The notes beneath the pieces are model-generated. The model ran no database searches. It was given only the letters and a program-made list of their open reading frames with translations, and was not told the DNA's origin. From Neonectria sp. B-13 (lineage: Eukaryota > Ascomycota > Sordariomycetes > Hypocreales > Nectriaceae): DNA of 64,000 nt. Location of the stretch: contig NOKP01000003.1 in assembly GCA_002682825.1 (NCBI GenBank), positions 310,001 to 374,000 on the forward strand, in the 5' to 3' direction. Positions within the stretch are counted from its first letter, which is position 1, and each line of letters starts with the position of its first letter. A program made the position numbers and the translations under genes. Below, one piece after another: positions 46,416 through 56,681 of this stretch.

Positions 46416-47912
46416 ATGACTGCCGAACACGACGCCGCCGTTACGGCCGCCCCGGCTCACCGCGTCAAGTCCTCGGCTTCGACCATCGGCGATTACGGCT
46501 ACCCTCACGGCCACCTCACCCACCTGAGCCCGTACGAGGAGGATGCCTTTGCGCGCTTCAAGGACCTGCTGGAGGAGAGGGGCCTGTTGAAGCGAGGGCC
46601 GCCCGCGTCCCACGACGACCCTTTGTTGCTGTACGTGAAAGAAGCGGCTGTCCAACCGCGATTGATAAGCAAAATAAGCCGAGGGTGATTGTGCTGACTC
46701 TGAGTGACCGTAGCCGCTACCTGCGCGCCCGCAGATGGATCGTCGAGGATGCCTACCAGCAGTTCAAGGAGACGGAGGAATGGCGCGTGGCCAACGATAT
46801 CGAGATTCTCTACAACACCATCGAGCTCGATGCCTACGAGCAGAGCCGTCGCCTGGTATGTTCGCCCGTTTTGCTGCCCCGCTTACTTCCACTCTGCCAC
46901 CGAAGCAACCCTTATTGACTGACGTCTCCAGTACCCCCAATGGACCGGCCGTCGCGACCGTCGCGGAATCCCCCTGTACGTCTTCGAGATCCGCACGCTC
47001 GACTCCAAGTCGGTGCACGAGTACGAAAAGGTCGGCGCGTCCAGCACCTTCTCCAAGGCCACGTCGGACGGCAAGACGCCGTCGGGCCTGCTGCGGCTCT
47101 TCGCGCTGTACGAGAACCTCACGCGCTTCAACATGCCCTTCTGCACGCAGCTGCCGGACCGCGAGTTCCCCGAGGTGCCCATCACCATGAGCACCAACAT
47201 CGTCGACATCTCGGGCGTCGGGCTCAAGCAGTTCTGGAACCTCAAGGCCCACATGCAGGTCGCGTCGCAGCTGGCCACGGCCCACTACCCGGAGACGCTG
47301 GACCGCATCTTCATCATCGGCGCGCCCATGTTCTTCAGCACCGTCTGGGGCTGGATTAAGCGCTGGTTCGACCCCATCACCGTGTCCAAGATCTTCGTCC
47401 TCGGCAACCACGAGGTCAAGTCCACCCTCGAGAGCTTCATCGACCCGCGTAACATCCCCAAGAAGTACGGCGGCCAGCTCGACTACACCTTCGGCCAGCT
47501 GGGCGTCCCCGACCCGGCCTGGGAGGGCATCGTCGAGTTCGAGAACGGCCACACCGTCTTCCCCAGCGGGCCGCTGCTGTGGGAGGAGATTGACGACGGC
47601 AAGCGCATGGCCTGCATCGCCCTGGGCTCCAAGAACGGCGTGCCCCGGAACGAGAGGGTGTGCACCGTGCCCAAGAGGCTCCCGGTCGCGGCTCCGGTGA
47701 AGGAGGAAGTGACGCACCAAGAAGTACTGACCAACAGCGTCTCCACCACCGAGGGCACGCAGACGACGGATTCCGACACCCGCGACGACGGCGTGCAGAC
47801 CGACGATACCCTGCTGAGCGACGACGTCCAGGAGAAGCTCAAGATCGGCAGCGACGAGAAGGGCAAGGCCGTCCTCGAGGCGCCGCCCGCGGCCCAGACG
47901 GCTGCGGCATGA
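46416..47912 (+). CDS. Sec14-like CRAL-TRIO lipid-transfer protein
   Basis: Exons 46416-46630, 46714-46855 and 46932-47912 give 445 aa. CRAL-TRIO proteins carry or sense phosphatidylinositol and other lipids between membranes. Seen: a helical CRAL-TRIO N-terminal domain with RYLRARRWIVEDAYQQFKET, then the lipid-binding domain (RGIPLYVFEIRTLDS, TMSTNIVDISGVGLKQFWNL, ATAHYPETLDRIFIIGAPMFF, WGWIKRWFDPITVSKIFVLG and IPKKYGGQLDY), matching Sec14-like proteins. After that comes a GOLD-like beta-rich segment and a charged, Thr/Asp-rich, probably disordered tail from about residue 370. All junctions keep frame and restore conserved sequence. The start has a CCGCCATG context. The lipid specificity cannot be read. 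Confidence 0.9.
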
Positions 47913-48456
47913 AACGAACATGGAGAGGCAAGGAACCGGACTATATAGAGCGAGGGAGTTCGCGTGCATACTTAGATACGCGGACGATATGGTTCTCTCT
48001 CAGGAGGACGACCTGGGATTGACTTTGGATATATCGATGGATTGGATTGCGTGTGATAGGAGATGAATTGGGTTTACGCTGATTGGAGACGCATTGGATC
48101 TCGTTTGACGGGGGACGCATTGGATTACGTTGACAGGAACAAATCGTATTGGATTGGATCGATTCGTCACGAATCGGGAGACAGATCAGGCAACACAGCG
48201 CGGGGTACATTTCTTGATTGCTGGTTGGAGCATGCTATTTAGAACATCTATTACAGTATGCACATCGCTGATGAGGCCCGGCATGTCCAAGTGCATCTAG
48301 GCCTCGGAAGATATATAATGAAACTTGCCGCATCTCTTTCATCCAATGTCCTGCTGGCTTTGTTCCACCTGGGACTCACTGGTCATATCTATCGCTCAAC
48401 GTCTCAATTCCAAAAATCCACCTCCAAGAACTCCTCCTGTATGGCCTCGTCTAGTC
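47913..48456. other. Convergent 3' intergenic region with imperfect repeats
   Basis: Between the stops of the Sec14-like gene (+) and the MDP-1 gene (-). From 48025 to 48160 the sequence is made of imperfect units containing GATTGGATTG, GACGCATTGGAT and CGTTTGACGG / CGTTGACAGG, probably an old degenerate tandem array. No gene is seen. Confidence 0.6.
48025..48160. repeat. Degenerate GACGCATTGGAT-type repeat
   Basis: Two close copies of GACGCATTGGAT (48089-48100, 48115-48126), followed by similar TTGAC-containing sequence and flanked by looser GATTGGAT copies, suggest a decayed 26-bp tandem array in the 3' region of two convergent genes. Confidence 0.5.
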
Positions 48457-49161
48457 TTACTCTTTGGCAGTGGGTGTTTGGATGTATCCTCTCCTCTTGC
48501 GCCACTTGAGCACACCTGCCTCTATCTCGCTCCATGACGTCCCGTCGCGGATCAGGTACATGGTGACGCCCAGGCTCTCGGTCTCGAAGTTCCGGGCCTC
48601 GTCATCGAAGAACAGCATGTCCTCGTAGCGAATCCCCGTGCGCTTCTGCAGCACCTCGAAGTGGCGCAGCTTGCTTCCCGGGTACGCCTCGATGCCGCCC
48701 TCGAACAGGTCTATGGCGCGCTTGGCCTTCTCGGGCTTGCCAGACCCGTCGCCGGGCGGGGGCGGGATGTGCACCATCTTCAGCATGTCGCGGGCGATGT
48801 TGGGCGTCGGGGTGCGGGAGGCGACGGCCATGCGCACGCCGGCGCGGGGCAGGGCGAAGAGGATGGAGGGGACATCGGTGTAGAAGGCGAAGTCCTCGCC
48901 GTAGCGGTCGACGGCGGCGGAGTGGTCGGCGTTGGGCTTGAGGGGCATGGTGACGTGGGTGTCGACCCAGAAGGGCCACAGCGTGTAGTCGAGGTCGAAC
49001 ACGACGAGCTTTGGCAGCGGGAGGGCCGGGTCGGCCAGCGAGGCGGGGAGCAGGGCGAGGGCGGCGGTGGTAGTTGTCGTCGAGGTGGACGAGGTGGTGA
49101 TGGAGGAGAGCGAGGATGAGCTGGGGGGGAGCGGGTTCTTGGAGAGTTTCTTCGGCGGCAT
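48457..49161 (-). CDS. Magnesium-dependent phosphatase-1 (MDP-1), HAD superfamily
   Basis: A single-exon gene of 234 aa. MDP-1 proteins are HAD-fold acid phosphatases proposed to act on protein tyrosine-phosphate or glycated/sugar substrates; the true substrate is unsettled. The catalytic motif is KLVVFDLDYTLWPFWVDTH with nucleophile Asp56 and acid/base Asp58. Next are motif II with VASRTPTP, and motif III/IV with MLFFDDEARN, all in expected order; the YTLWP and FFDDE forms are typical of MDP-1 rather than other HAD groups. An N-terminal extension of about 45 residues is Ser/Thr-rich and likely disordered. The ATG sits in a GCCATG-type context on the minus strand. The neighbour on the right is divergent, with 1.76 kb between. 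Confidence 0.9.
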   Translation of the reverse strand: MPPKKLSKNPLPPSSSSLSSITTSSTSTTTTTAALALLPASLADPALPLPKLVVFDLDYTLWPFWVDTHVTMPLKPNADHSAAVDRYGEDFAFYTDVPSILFALPRAGVRMAVASRTPTPNIARDMLKMVHIPPPPGDGSGKPEKAKRAIDLFEGGIEAYPGSKLRHFEVLQKRTGIRYEDMLFFDDEARNFETESLGVTMYLIRDGTSWSEIEAGVLKWRKRRGYIQTPTAKE

Positions 49162-50922
49162 GGTGATGTATTTCGGTTGGGATGATTCTGGGAGATGGGT
49201 TGAATCTCAAGTGAGTTGGGAGAGCGATAGGACGGTCCAGAATTTGAAAGAGTCGGTGGTGATGTTGGAGCAAGGAAGTTGTGGTGTTGAGGGACGCTGC
49301 CTGCTGCGATACCGCTGCCTGTCCCGTCGCAATGTTTCGCCGATTTTAGGGCTTTGTTGTGGTGCCTGGTGCAGCCCCGCAGTGTTCTTCAGTGGGGAGC
49401 GGCATAATTCCGACCGAGCTGTGACGTCGATGCCTTGGCCGTGCACGTGGCTGCATGGATTGTCTTGAAAGTGGTTTGAGTGTGCGTATGTTTCATGTCT
49501 ACTTATTAAATATAGTAGATGTAGGCTGTATAAGATCATGTTGAGTTAGAGTAGAGGTTGTTTGTTGCATTGCATTGAGAGTTCTGTCCACGTGTTTCTA
49601 TGGCTTAGGGTCAGTCTGCATCATCATCTGCCTCAGTCTAAGTAGTAGGCTAGGTAGGTGTGGTACATGGCACATCCAGCTACCCCGGCTACCTGAACTC
49701 GCCGGAGTGACCCCAGAATAGGAAGACTTGCCTAGAACGGACGTCTATGGTAGTTTCACCAGGTTCTTAGAAAACCCGGGGAAAGATCCAGATCCCACTA
49801 GCGGGTATCCGTATCTTTTGAGCTATCGCATGCTTCAAAACTTTGTGACTGGGCATCCGACAGATAGGCCTTACTTGACTTGACACTTGACACTTGACAC
49901 TTGACACTTAGACACAGTGGCAGAAGAATGATTTGTAGTTGACTCAGCTTGAGGCTTCTTTGTCAATTCCTACCTGTAAATATGTACAGTACTCGGCGAG
50001 ATATTTATGGACATCGTGTAATGCCTCACCCGAGCGCCTCTCCCCTTCTCCCGAACCCCGAAGCCATGCACACAACGCCGACATATCCCCCCATGAGACC
50101 AACGAACCAATGGCCTTCCCCAACCCCGCCCCAGACAGTCGAAAAAGCCATGTGATGGCCTTTTCTTTTTCTTCGCCTGCAACCCATTGGAGCCTCCAGC
50201 CCGTTGCCCCATCCTCGTTTCTCTCTAGCATGGAGAGCCCTGGAAGAAAGGCTGGAACTTGGGAAGCCCGGAACGGCCAACTGTTAATTAATGTCATGTT
50301 AGGCTACCCCGCAGTTTCTGGTCGCGGTTTCCTCTGCCTGGAGCAACTCTCCCCGCCGATACAGAAGGTTGCCCCGTTGCTGGCGTTTGCGGGGACAGGG
50401 CGATTCAATGCAACGACGCTGTGCTGAGTCATGCTCCCTTGCTGCTAGCGCTTCTTTCTGGCAAATAGCCGCGCCCTGATTCGTCCAGGCCCTGCAAGCG
50501 TTCCGCCCGTTGTCGGGCGAAGTTTCCCTCTTCAGGTATTCCCCATCCCATCCTTCCCCCCATTTGCCCCCCGTGCCCCCGTCCCTTCCCCATTTTCCGC
50601 ACATCCCATCCCGCGTGAACAACGTCCTGCCTCAGGCCGCCGCGCTTCGAACTCGTTCATCTTGCACCTGGACTTCTGCCCTGCGCCGGCGTCGAGACGA
50701 AAACAAGAGCACACGGGAGGCAAAAACCATGAAGCAGCGCGTTACATGTTGACCTGGACTCTCACGGCAAAAAACACCTTTGGCCGTTTGGCAATTCGCT
50801 TGCTTCAATTGTCTTGTCGCGCCATAAGTCGGCTCACTTCCCCTTTGAGGAAGACGAGCGAGCGTCAGCTCAACCACTGAACGAAAGCACATCACACATC
50901 ATACGCAAACGCAGAAATCACC
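49162..50922. other. Divergent intergenic region, MDP-1 / Zn2Cys6 regulator
   Basis: About 1.76 kb containing both promoters. It holds a CTTGACA tandem repeat at 49879-49914 and pyrimidine-rich sequence (50500-50600) that may be leader or promoter of the regulator. Open frames on both strands around 49940-50430 overlap and show no family. Confidence 0.6.
49879..49914. repeat. CTTGACA tandem repeat
   Basis: Four perfect copies of CTTGACA (49879-49906), followed by a variant CTTAGACA and preceded by related ACTTGAC. Confidence 0.85.
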
Positions 50923-53334
50923 ATGGCCAAGAGATCGTGGTCCGAGTCTAACGGAGCGGGCGGAGGCGGAGGCGGAGGCGGCGGAGGAGGTGCGACAACT
51001 GATGACCAGGATGCGAACGTAAATGGCACAACGGCCATCGACTCCAGCACCGGCCCAACTGTATGTCTATTCTCGCCCTCACACAGCAGTTTCTTGTCTC
51101 ACCAACATAAACACTAAAACTGACATCATTTGCAGCAGTCCATATCCAACAGGAGTCGCCAAGCCCCTGGTCGACAGAGCATCAGCGGTCCGTTGCCCAA
51201 TGAGCTGCCCCTGCCTCAGATCTCACGCAAGATCAAGGCCTGTGCCGCGTGCCGCAAGCACAAGGTGAGTTGAGATGAGATGAGCCAAACTCTCCAGTAA
51301 GAGCCTCAATGACTAACCGCTCTGTGCTCAGATTAAATGTTTGATGGATGAGACTGGTCCACCATGCCGGAGGTGTTCTGAGCGGAACCTGGGATGTGTC
51401 TTGAGCAAGAGCTTACAAACCATCATTGATGAGAAGTCGCAGTAAGTATCACTTCTGGCTCTTGAATGGGCCACTGCCCGATCACCGCTACGAGCATGTC
51501 ATTAACGTCATTTCCAGATTTTCCGAGTCGGTCGTCCAGGACCTGGAGCAGATGCATGCTGCCATCAAGCTGGTGATGGCCAAGGTCGGCCTTCCGGAAC
51601 TCCCACCCTTACAGAGCTCCAACAGTCGAGATTCTGAAGGCACGCCTCCCAAGGACGAGAACCCCATGAGTGGTAATCTCCAACCCCCCTCTCAACATGA
51701 CCATGAAGCCCTTGGTCCGTCTTGCGACAACTCTCCCAAAGCCACGCCCGAGGACGAAGGGCTCCCATATGTCCCCATCCACTCCCTCTATACCCTCACA
51801 AAACTCAGTGCCCTACGATCCCCTGAAAATCCCGAGGCCCAACGAGGCCGGGCTATCGATGACTTTATCGCTCGCGGCTCGCTGCCGCTGGCTGATGCTG
51901 AGAGTTTGTTTGCTCTATACCGAGATCGACTAGACCGCTACATGTATGGCATTGGATGCCGGTACATGACCCTCGACGAGCTGCGGCGCAAGAGTCCTAT
52001 TCTGTCCGCTGCAACTCTTACTGTCGCGGCCCTACATGACCCCAAGGCCGATGGCATCTACGGAGTTTGCAGCTCTGAATTCCGCCGACTGATGGAAAAG
52101 TCCATGTTTGACAGGCGCATCGATCGTGACTACCTACGCGCTATGTGTGTGGCATCATATTGGCTTAGCGACCTGTCATGGATGCTATCGGGATATGCGA
52201 TCCGGCGAGCGGCTGAATGTAATCTTCACAATAGCTACAGCCAAGCCATCAAGGGACAAAATCAAGACGCTGCCGACTGCGCACGCCTCTGGTATATCCT
52301 GTACATCTGCGACCAGCATCTGGCAACTCTATATGGACGTCCTTCGATCGTCCAGGAAGACCCATCAATTCAAGGATGGGAAAAGTTTCTGGAGTCTCCA
52401 GTCGCGACCGATGAGGATAAACGCCTAACCGGCCAGGTAGCGTTGGTCAGCATCCTGCGAAATATTCGAGATTTATTTGGCACGGACAAGGGCGAGACCA
52501 TCCCTCGCGTCTACCTCAACCACATTTTGCAGTTCCGGCGGCAGCTTGATCAATGGTATGACCGGTGGCTTAAGGAATTACCAGGTGAGTTGCGTCTATA
52601 ACAAGCAGAATACCTATTTGATGACCGCAAACTAACTCGACGCAGAGCAATGGCCGCAAATCGGATCCTTCCCTCGCAAGGGAACCATTTTGCATTACAA
52701 CTTCGCCCAGATTCACCTTTACTCGCACATTTTCCGCGGTCTGTCCGGAGACGACCCGATCCCGCATTATTTTCTTGACTGTGCGAGCAAAGCGGTGGCG
52801 GCAGCAACAGCTATCATCGACCTCATAATTACCGATCCTGATGTTGCTGTTGGCATCGTCGGCATGCCTTCTTACATGCTCTCAATGACGGCCTTTGCCT
52901 GCATGTTCCTCATCAAGGTTGCCATCAAGTATGGCGGCGACCTGATTGAGCGACAGTATGTGCATGAGTTGACGACCAGCCTTGTCCGACAGTTCCGATC
53001 TCTATCGGCGGGCAAATGGCACCTAGCAAATCTGATGGCTGGTGGACTGGAGAGGATGACGGCGACGTTGAACTCGGCCTTGATGGGACAGGTTCCCCTC
53101 GTACCCAACGGGGCAGTAATTGGCCCTGGCATGGCTGAGAATGTCGATGTCACCGGTCAAATGCTTCCGGGCGACCGTCCATTCACCGAGATGGATGGCG
53201 ATCTCTTCTTTGACTATGACATGAGCTTTGGCCTCTCACCTGTGTTTCGGTTCGATGCTGGCATGTTTGCCATTGACGGATCAGGCCAACCCATTCCAAG
53301 CTACCCAGAAGCCGATTATGGAATGAGGCCATGA
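50923..53334 (+). CDS. Zn2Cys6 transcription factor
   Basis: Five exons, 50923-51060, 51136-51264, 51332-51441, 51518-52584 and 52646-53334, joined in frame to 710 aa. The zinc cluster is split by an intron: C82-x2-C85-x6-C92-x8-C101-x2-C104-x6-C111, i.e. KACAACRKHK then IKC..CRRCSERNLGC. A short region with LEQMHAAIKLVMAKVGL follows, which may be a coiled-coil dimer element, then the fungal-specific middle homology region (about 240-560; e.g. CARLWYILYICDQHLATLYGRPS). The N-terminus has a polyglycine run from GGCGGA repeats. Such proteins are nuclear DNA-binding regulators, often of adjacent metabolic genes; here the next genes are an SDR and an FMN enzyme. The first acceptor could be three bases later, adding or losing one Gln. 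Confidence 0.9.
50957..50992 (+). repeat. GGCGGA repeat coding for polyglycine
   Basis: Repeated GGCGGA/GGAGGC units within exon 1 of the Zn2Cys6 gene code for about 11 consecutive glycines. The G-rich strand could form a G-quadruplex; this is inference. Confidence 0.75.
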
Positions 53335-54105
53335 AGAGTATGATTTGATGGATCTAGCGTTGGCAGAAGTTGGTTGAGATCGCTTTGCGCGGTAAATATC
53401 TGGACAAACGGAGTCCTGTACGATACAAACCAAGGACCTTTGGAGTTGGAGTCTGATTTGGCGTGGGTTGCGTCTGGCATGTTATTTTTAGGAGATCAAG
53501 TTCACAGGCGCGCAAAACGGACCTTTTGGACACTTTTATCATCTGTTCGCGGAGGGAAAGCCGTCTCAAGCCACACGCTTAGACGGTGTTCACATGTGAC
53601 TGCGGCGGACAACTCACCTCAAAAGTATGACGTCGACTTCCGGCCGAGTCTAAGACGGACGGAGGTCAAGGCGGCCGTCGGACATGTTGCCCTCATCCCT
53701 GCCAGGCGGCCCAAGTCCTCGGGGCGGATTCTCCAAGACACGTCTACTCTAATCTTCAACGGCGGCATTCCGAGTCTCCAACCTGGACCTAATTGTCTTC
53801 CCGTTCTGGCGCCGGTTCCTAGAGCGAGTTGATCTTATTCCCGCGACAGTGGCCGTCGGACTTTTTTCCGGGCAGGCTCCATAGTCGCGCATTTGCGGAG
53901 AACCTACTGTAGGATCATGCACCACCTCGGTCTAATGATCTTACGAGACTCACGACAACCCCGCGAAGCGGATATTGGACGTCGAGGTGGATTTAACTTG
54001 AACAAGATTATCTTATCGTGCTTGGGGATTGATTAGCTCGACGTTATTGCAACTGAGTCCCTGAACCTGAATCAATTTCAGAACGCCTCTAACTATTCTT
54101 TCATC
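53335..54105. other. Intergenic region, Zn2Cys6 regulator to SDR gene
   Basis: 770 bp between same-strand genes. No gene or clear repeat; an open frame at 53374-53832 has no recognisable features. Confidence 0.6.
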
Positions 54106-55074
54106 ATGAGCGACAAACACATTCTCGTGACGGGTGCGGCTGGCTTCATCGGCCAGGCCATCGTTGCCCCTCTTTTGGCCTCGTCGCCCTCTCTGCAAGT
54201 CACGCTCACGGATGTGATCAAGCCCCCCGTGCCTCCGACGGTAACAAAGGAAAGCAGCCGTGTTACTTCCCTCGCGGCGGACTTGACCTCCCCGACCGCA
54301 GTCGCGGACCTCTTCAGCCGTCGCCGCTTCGATGCCGTGTATATCCTCCACGGGCTCATGTCCAGTGGATCAGAGGCGAACCTGGAGCTCGGGCTCGCGG
54401 TAAATGTGGATTCAATCCGGGCCGTGCTGGACTACCTCCGCACGAACCAGCCCGGGACCACAGTCGTCTTCGCAAGCTCGTGTGCCGTGTATGGACCGTG
54501 CGACGGGGTGGTCTCGGAGGCAGCGACGGTGCCGCTGCCGAGGTCTTCGTATGGCGCGGAGAAGCTCATCGTCGAGTTGCTGCTGAACGATTACTCCCGA
54601 CGGGGCCTGTTGGACGGCCGAATTGTTCGGTTGCCGACGGTGGTTGTCCGCCCAGGCTTGCCTGCTGCCGCAGCGTCCAGCTTCGCGTCGGGGATCGTGA
54701 GGGAGTCTCTGCAGGGCATCGCGAACGTCCTCCCCGTGAGCCGCGACATTGGGCTGTGGATCTGCAGCCCGGCGACGGTGGTCAAGAACCTGGTCAAGGT
54801 CAAGGACATCCCCGCCGACAAGTTTGGCGAGTCGCGCATCGTCAACCTCCCGGGCATTACGGTGACGGTGCAGGACATCCTGGACGCCGTGGAGCAGGTC
54901 GGAGGCAAAGAGGCGATTGGGCAGGTAAAGGATGAGATAGATGCCCCGACTGAGAGGATAGTCAGGAGCTGGCCGCCCAGGTTCGACGTTAGCAGGGCGT
55001 ATGGGCTGGGGCTTGAGCCGGATGGGGAGTTGATTGAGGCGGTGCGCGCATTTGCCGAGACGTTGAAGGCGTGA
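54106..55074 (+). CDS. Extended SDR, D-erythronate dehydrogenase-like
   Basis: A single-exon gene of 322 aa. The N-terminus has the NAD(P)-binding Rossmann motif TGAAGFIG (residues 9-16), the active-site pair Tyr149-x3-Lys153 in SSYGAEKLIVE, the upstream SCAVYG serine segment, and the substrate-side sequence LPTVVVRPGLPAAAASSFAS followed by LWICSPATVVKN. This set resembles bacterial DenD (D-erythronate dehydrogenase) and relatives, more than UDP-sugar epimerases. The likely reaction is NAD-dependent oxidation of a small hydroxy-acid or sugar acid; the precise substrate is inference. No signal peptide; cytosolic. Start context ATCATCATGA. Convergent with the FMN enzyme, 162 bp between stops. 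Confidence 0.82.
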   Translation: MSDKHILVTGAAGFIGQAIVAPLLASSPSLQVTLTDVIKPPVPPTVTKESSRVTSLAADLTSPTAVADLFSRRRFDAVYILHGLMSSGSEANLELGLAVNVDSIRAVLDYLRTNQPGTTVVFASSCAVYGPCDGVVSEAATVPLPRSSYGAEKLIVELLLNDYSRRGLLDGRIVRLPTVVVRPGLPAAAASSFASGIVRESLQGIANVLPVSRDIGLWICSPATVVKNLVKVKDIPADKFGESRIVNLPGITVTVQDILDAVEQVGGKEAIGQVKDEIDAPTERIVRSWPPRFDVSRAYGLGLEPDGELIEAVRAFAETLKA

Positions 55075-55236
55075 TGGAGAAAACGGCCTAGAATACAGTT
55101 GTCTGCCTCATGGGATTTGATTACGAACAGTCCAGTCTTTTCAGTCATTACGATGCATTGTGCATCTTCTCTATAAAATATCTACCGTCATTTTTGTGTG
55201 TTCGCTTTTGTATCTCTAATTATGCTCGTTAGTCTT

Positions 55237-56681
55237 TTACAGCTTCGAAGTCCGCGCTCTCGGCACGGGAGACGATCCAGCATCTCCCGATGGCACCATG
55301 TGATCTATATCTAGCGTATTTACCAGCGCCGGCGTTGCCTGGTCTAGACTTGTGATACCTGCCAGCCTCATTGAAGTCTCGAGCTCGTCTTTAAGGACTG
55401 CGAACGTGGGTTAGCATATGGACAAAGACACAAAGTTTGCTGGAGGCTTACGTTGTGAAAGGTGCTCGACGCCCTTCTGACCATATACGAGAGAGTATAG
55501 GAACGGTCGCGCAATGCCGACTGCTGTGGCACCTAGGGCGATGGCTTTGAGGATGTCTGAGCCTCGCTCGAAACCACCGTCAATGAAGATCTGCAGGTGC
55601 TGGAAGGCTTCTGGGAACTGCTTCCGGACTTCGAGAAGAACTAGGATCGACGCTGGGGAGCTGTGAGGACTTGTTAGCAAGGCGGCGCCAAAATAGATAC
55701 GGGGATAAGTTGACTTACCCGTCAAGAGATCTGCCGCCGTGGTTGCTCAACACAACACCGTCCGCACCATGCTCAACGGCCAACCGCACATCCTCAACTG
55801 TCTGCACGCCCTTCAACACAATAGGCACCGAGCTCGCCTCGCGAATCCAGCGCAAGTCCTCCCACTCGAGCGCCTTGTCGATATACTGCCCCATCAGACG
55901 GCCCAGCCCGCTGCCCTTGGTGTCCTTGGTGCTCTCGCCGCCGCTCATCTCGGAGCGCACGGCCGTGGCCTGCGGTGTGCGCTCGTCGGCCTCTCGCTTG
56001 CCCGGCACGGGGGCGTCGACGGTGACGAATACGGCCTTGATGCCGAGGGAGCGGGCTTTTTGGAGTAGCTCGACTGTCTTGGCGCGGTTGGAGTTGACGT
56101 AGAGTTGCAGGAAGAAGGGGTAGTTCGGGGGCGCGGCGCCGATGATGGTGGGGAGGGAGTAGGAGGCGTTACTGGAGATCTGGCGGCATGTTAGCAACGA
56201 GAACATGGCTTGAAGGGATATTTGTACTGACAATCTCAAATATGCCCTGGTTGGCGACGGCACGACTCCAGCCAAGCTCGCCATCAGGATGCGCCAGCGT
56301 TGCCATGGCCGCCGGACACATGAAGAAGGGCGCCTTGCTTTTTAGCCCGAGGATATCGCGCTCGATATTGACGCTGGTGACGTTGCGTAGAATCCTTGGC
56401 CGGAGCATGACCCTGCGGATGACCTCGCGGTTGCGGTTGAAGGTGACGAGGTCGGTGGCGGCGGACGAGTAGAAGGCCCAGGCCTTGGGCGTCAGGGCCT
56501 TTTGCGCGGCGAGCGCGAAGTCGTTGGCGGAGAGAATTTCTTCGAGGCGGGGGACGTCTTTGGGGAGTTGGACGTCTGGTTCACATGTTAGCTGATGTCT
56601 TTCTCATGGTGGGTGCGGTTGCGAACCTCTTGGGGGAGGGATGTTGGGAGTCTCCGACTCCATTGCTGAGAGGTCACTCAT
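55237..56681 (-). CDS. FMN-dependent alpha-hydroxyacid dehydrogenase (cytochrome b2-core type)
   Basis: Five exons on the minus strand: 56681-56627, 56575-56232, 56179-55719, 55660-55452 and 55397-55237, joined in frame to 409 aa. The enzyme family oxidises L-lactate, glycolate or related 2-hydroxy acids to keto acids with FMN. Seen: ANDFALAAQKALTPKAWAFY, RILRNVTSVNIERDILG, APFFMCPAAMATLAHPDGE, FFLQLYVNSNRAKT, the active-site SNHGGRSLDG with catalytic His280 and Arg283, and the phosphate-binding IFIDGGFERGSDILKAIALG. It ends with the family's DELETSMRLAGIT. There is no N-terminal cytochrome b5 domain and no obvious mitochondrial presequence, so the electron acceptor is uncertain: it could be oxygen (oxidase) or another carrier. 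The start has a GCCACCATGA context. Confidence 0.92.

Noticed and set aside
46764..47969. 401-aa minus-strand frame opposite the Sec14-like gene
   Set aside because: It is an antisense shadow caused by GC-rich third positions; its Gly/Ala/Val/Asp-rich composition matches no protein family.
50957..50992. Polyglycine run taken as a possible frame error
   Set aside because: The frame continues cleanly to a good donor, and the zinc cluster follows in the next exons; it is an ordinary coding repeat.
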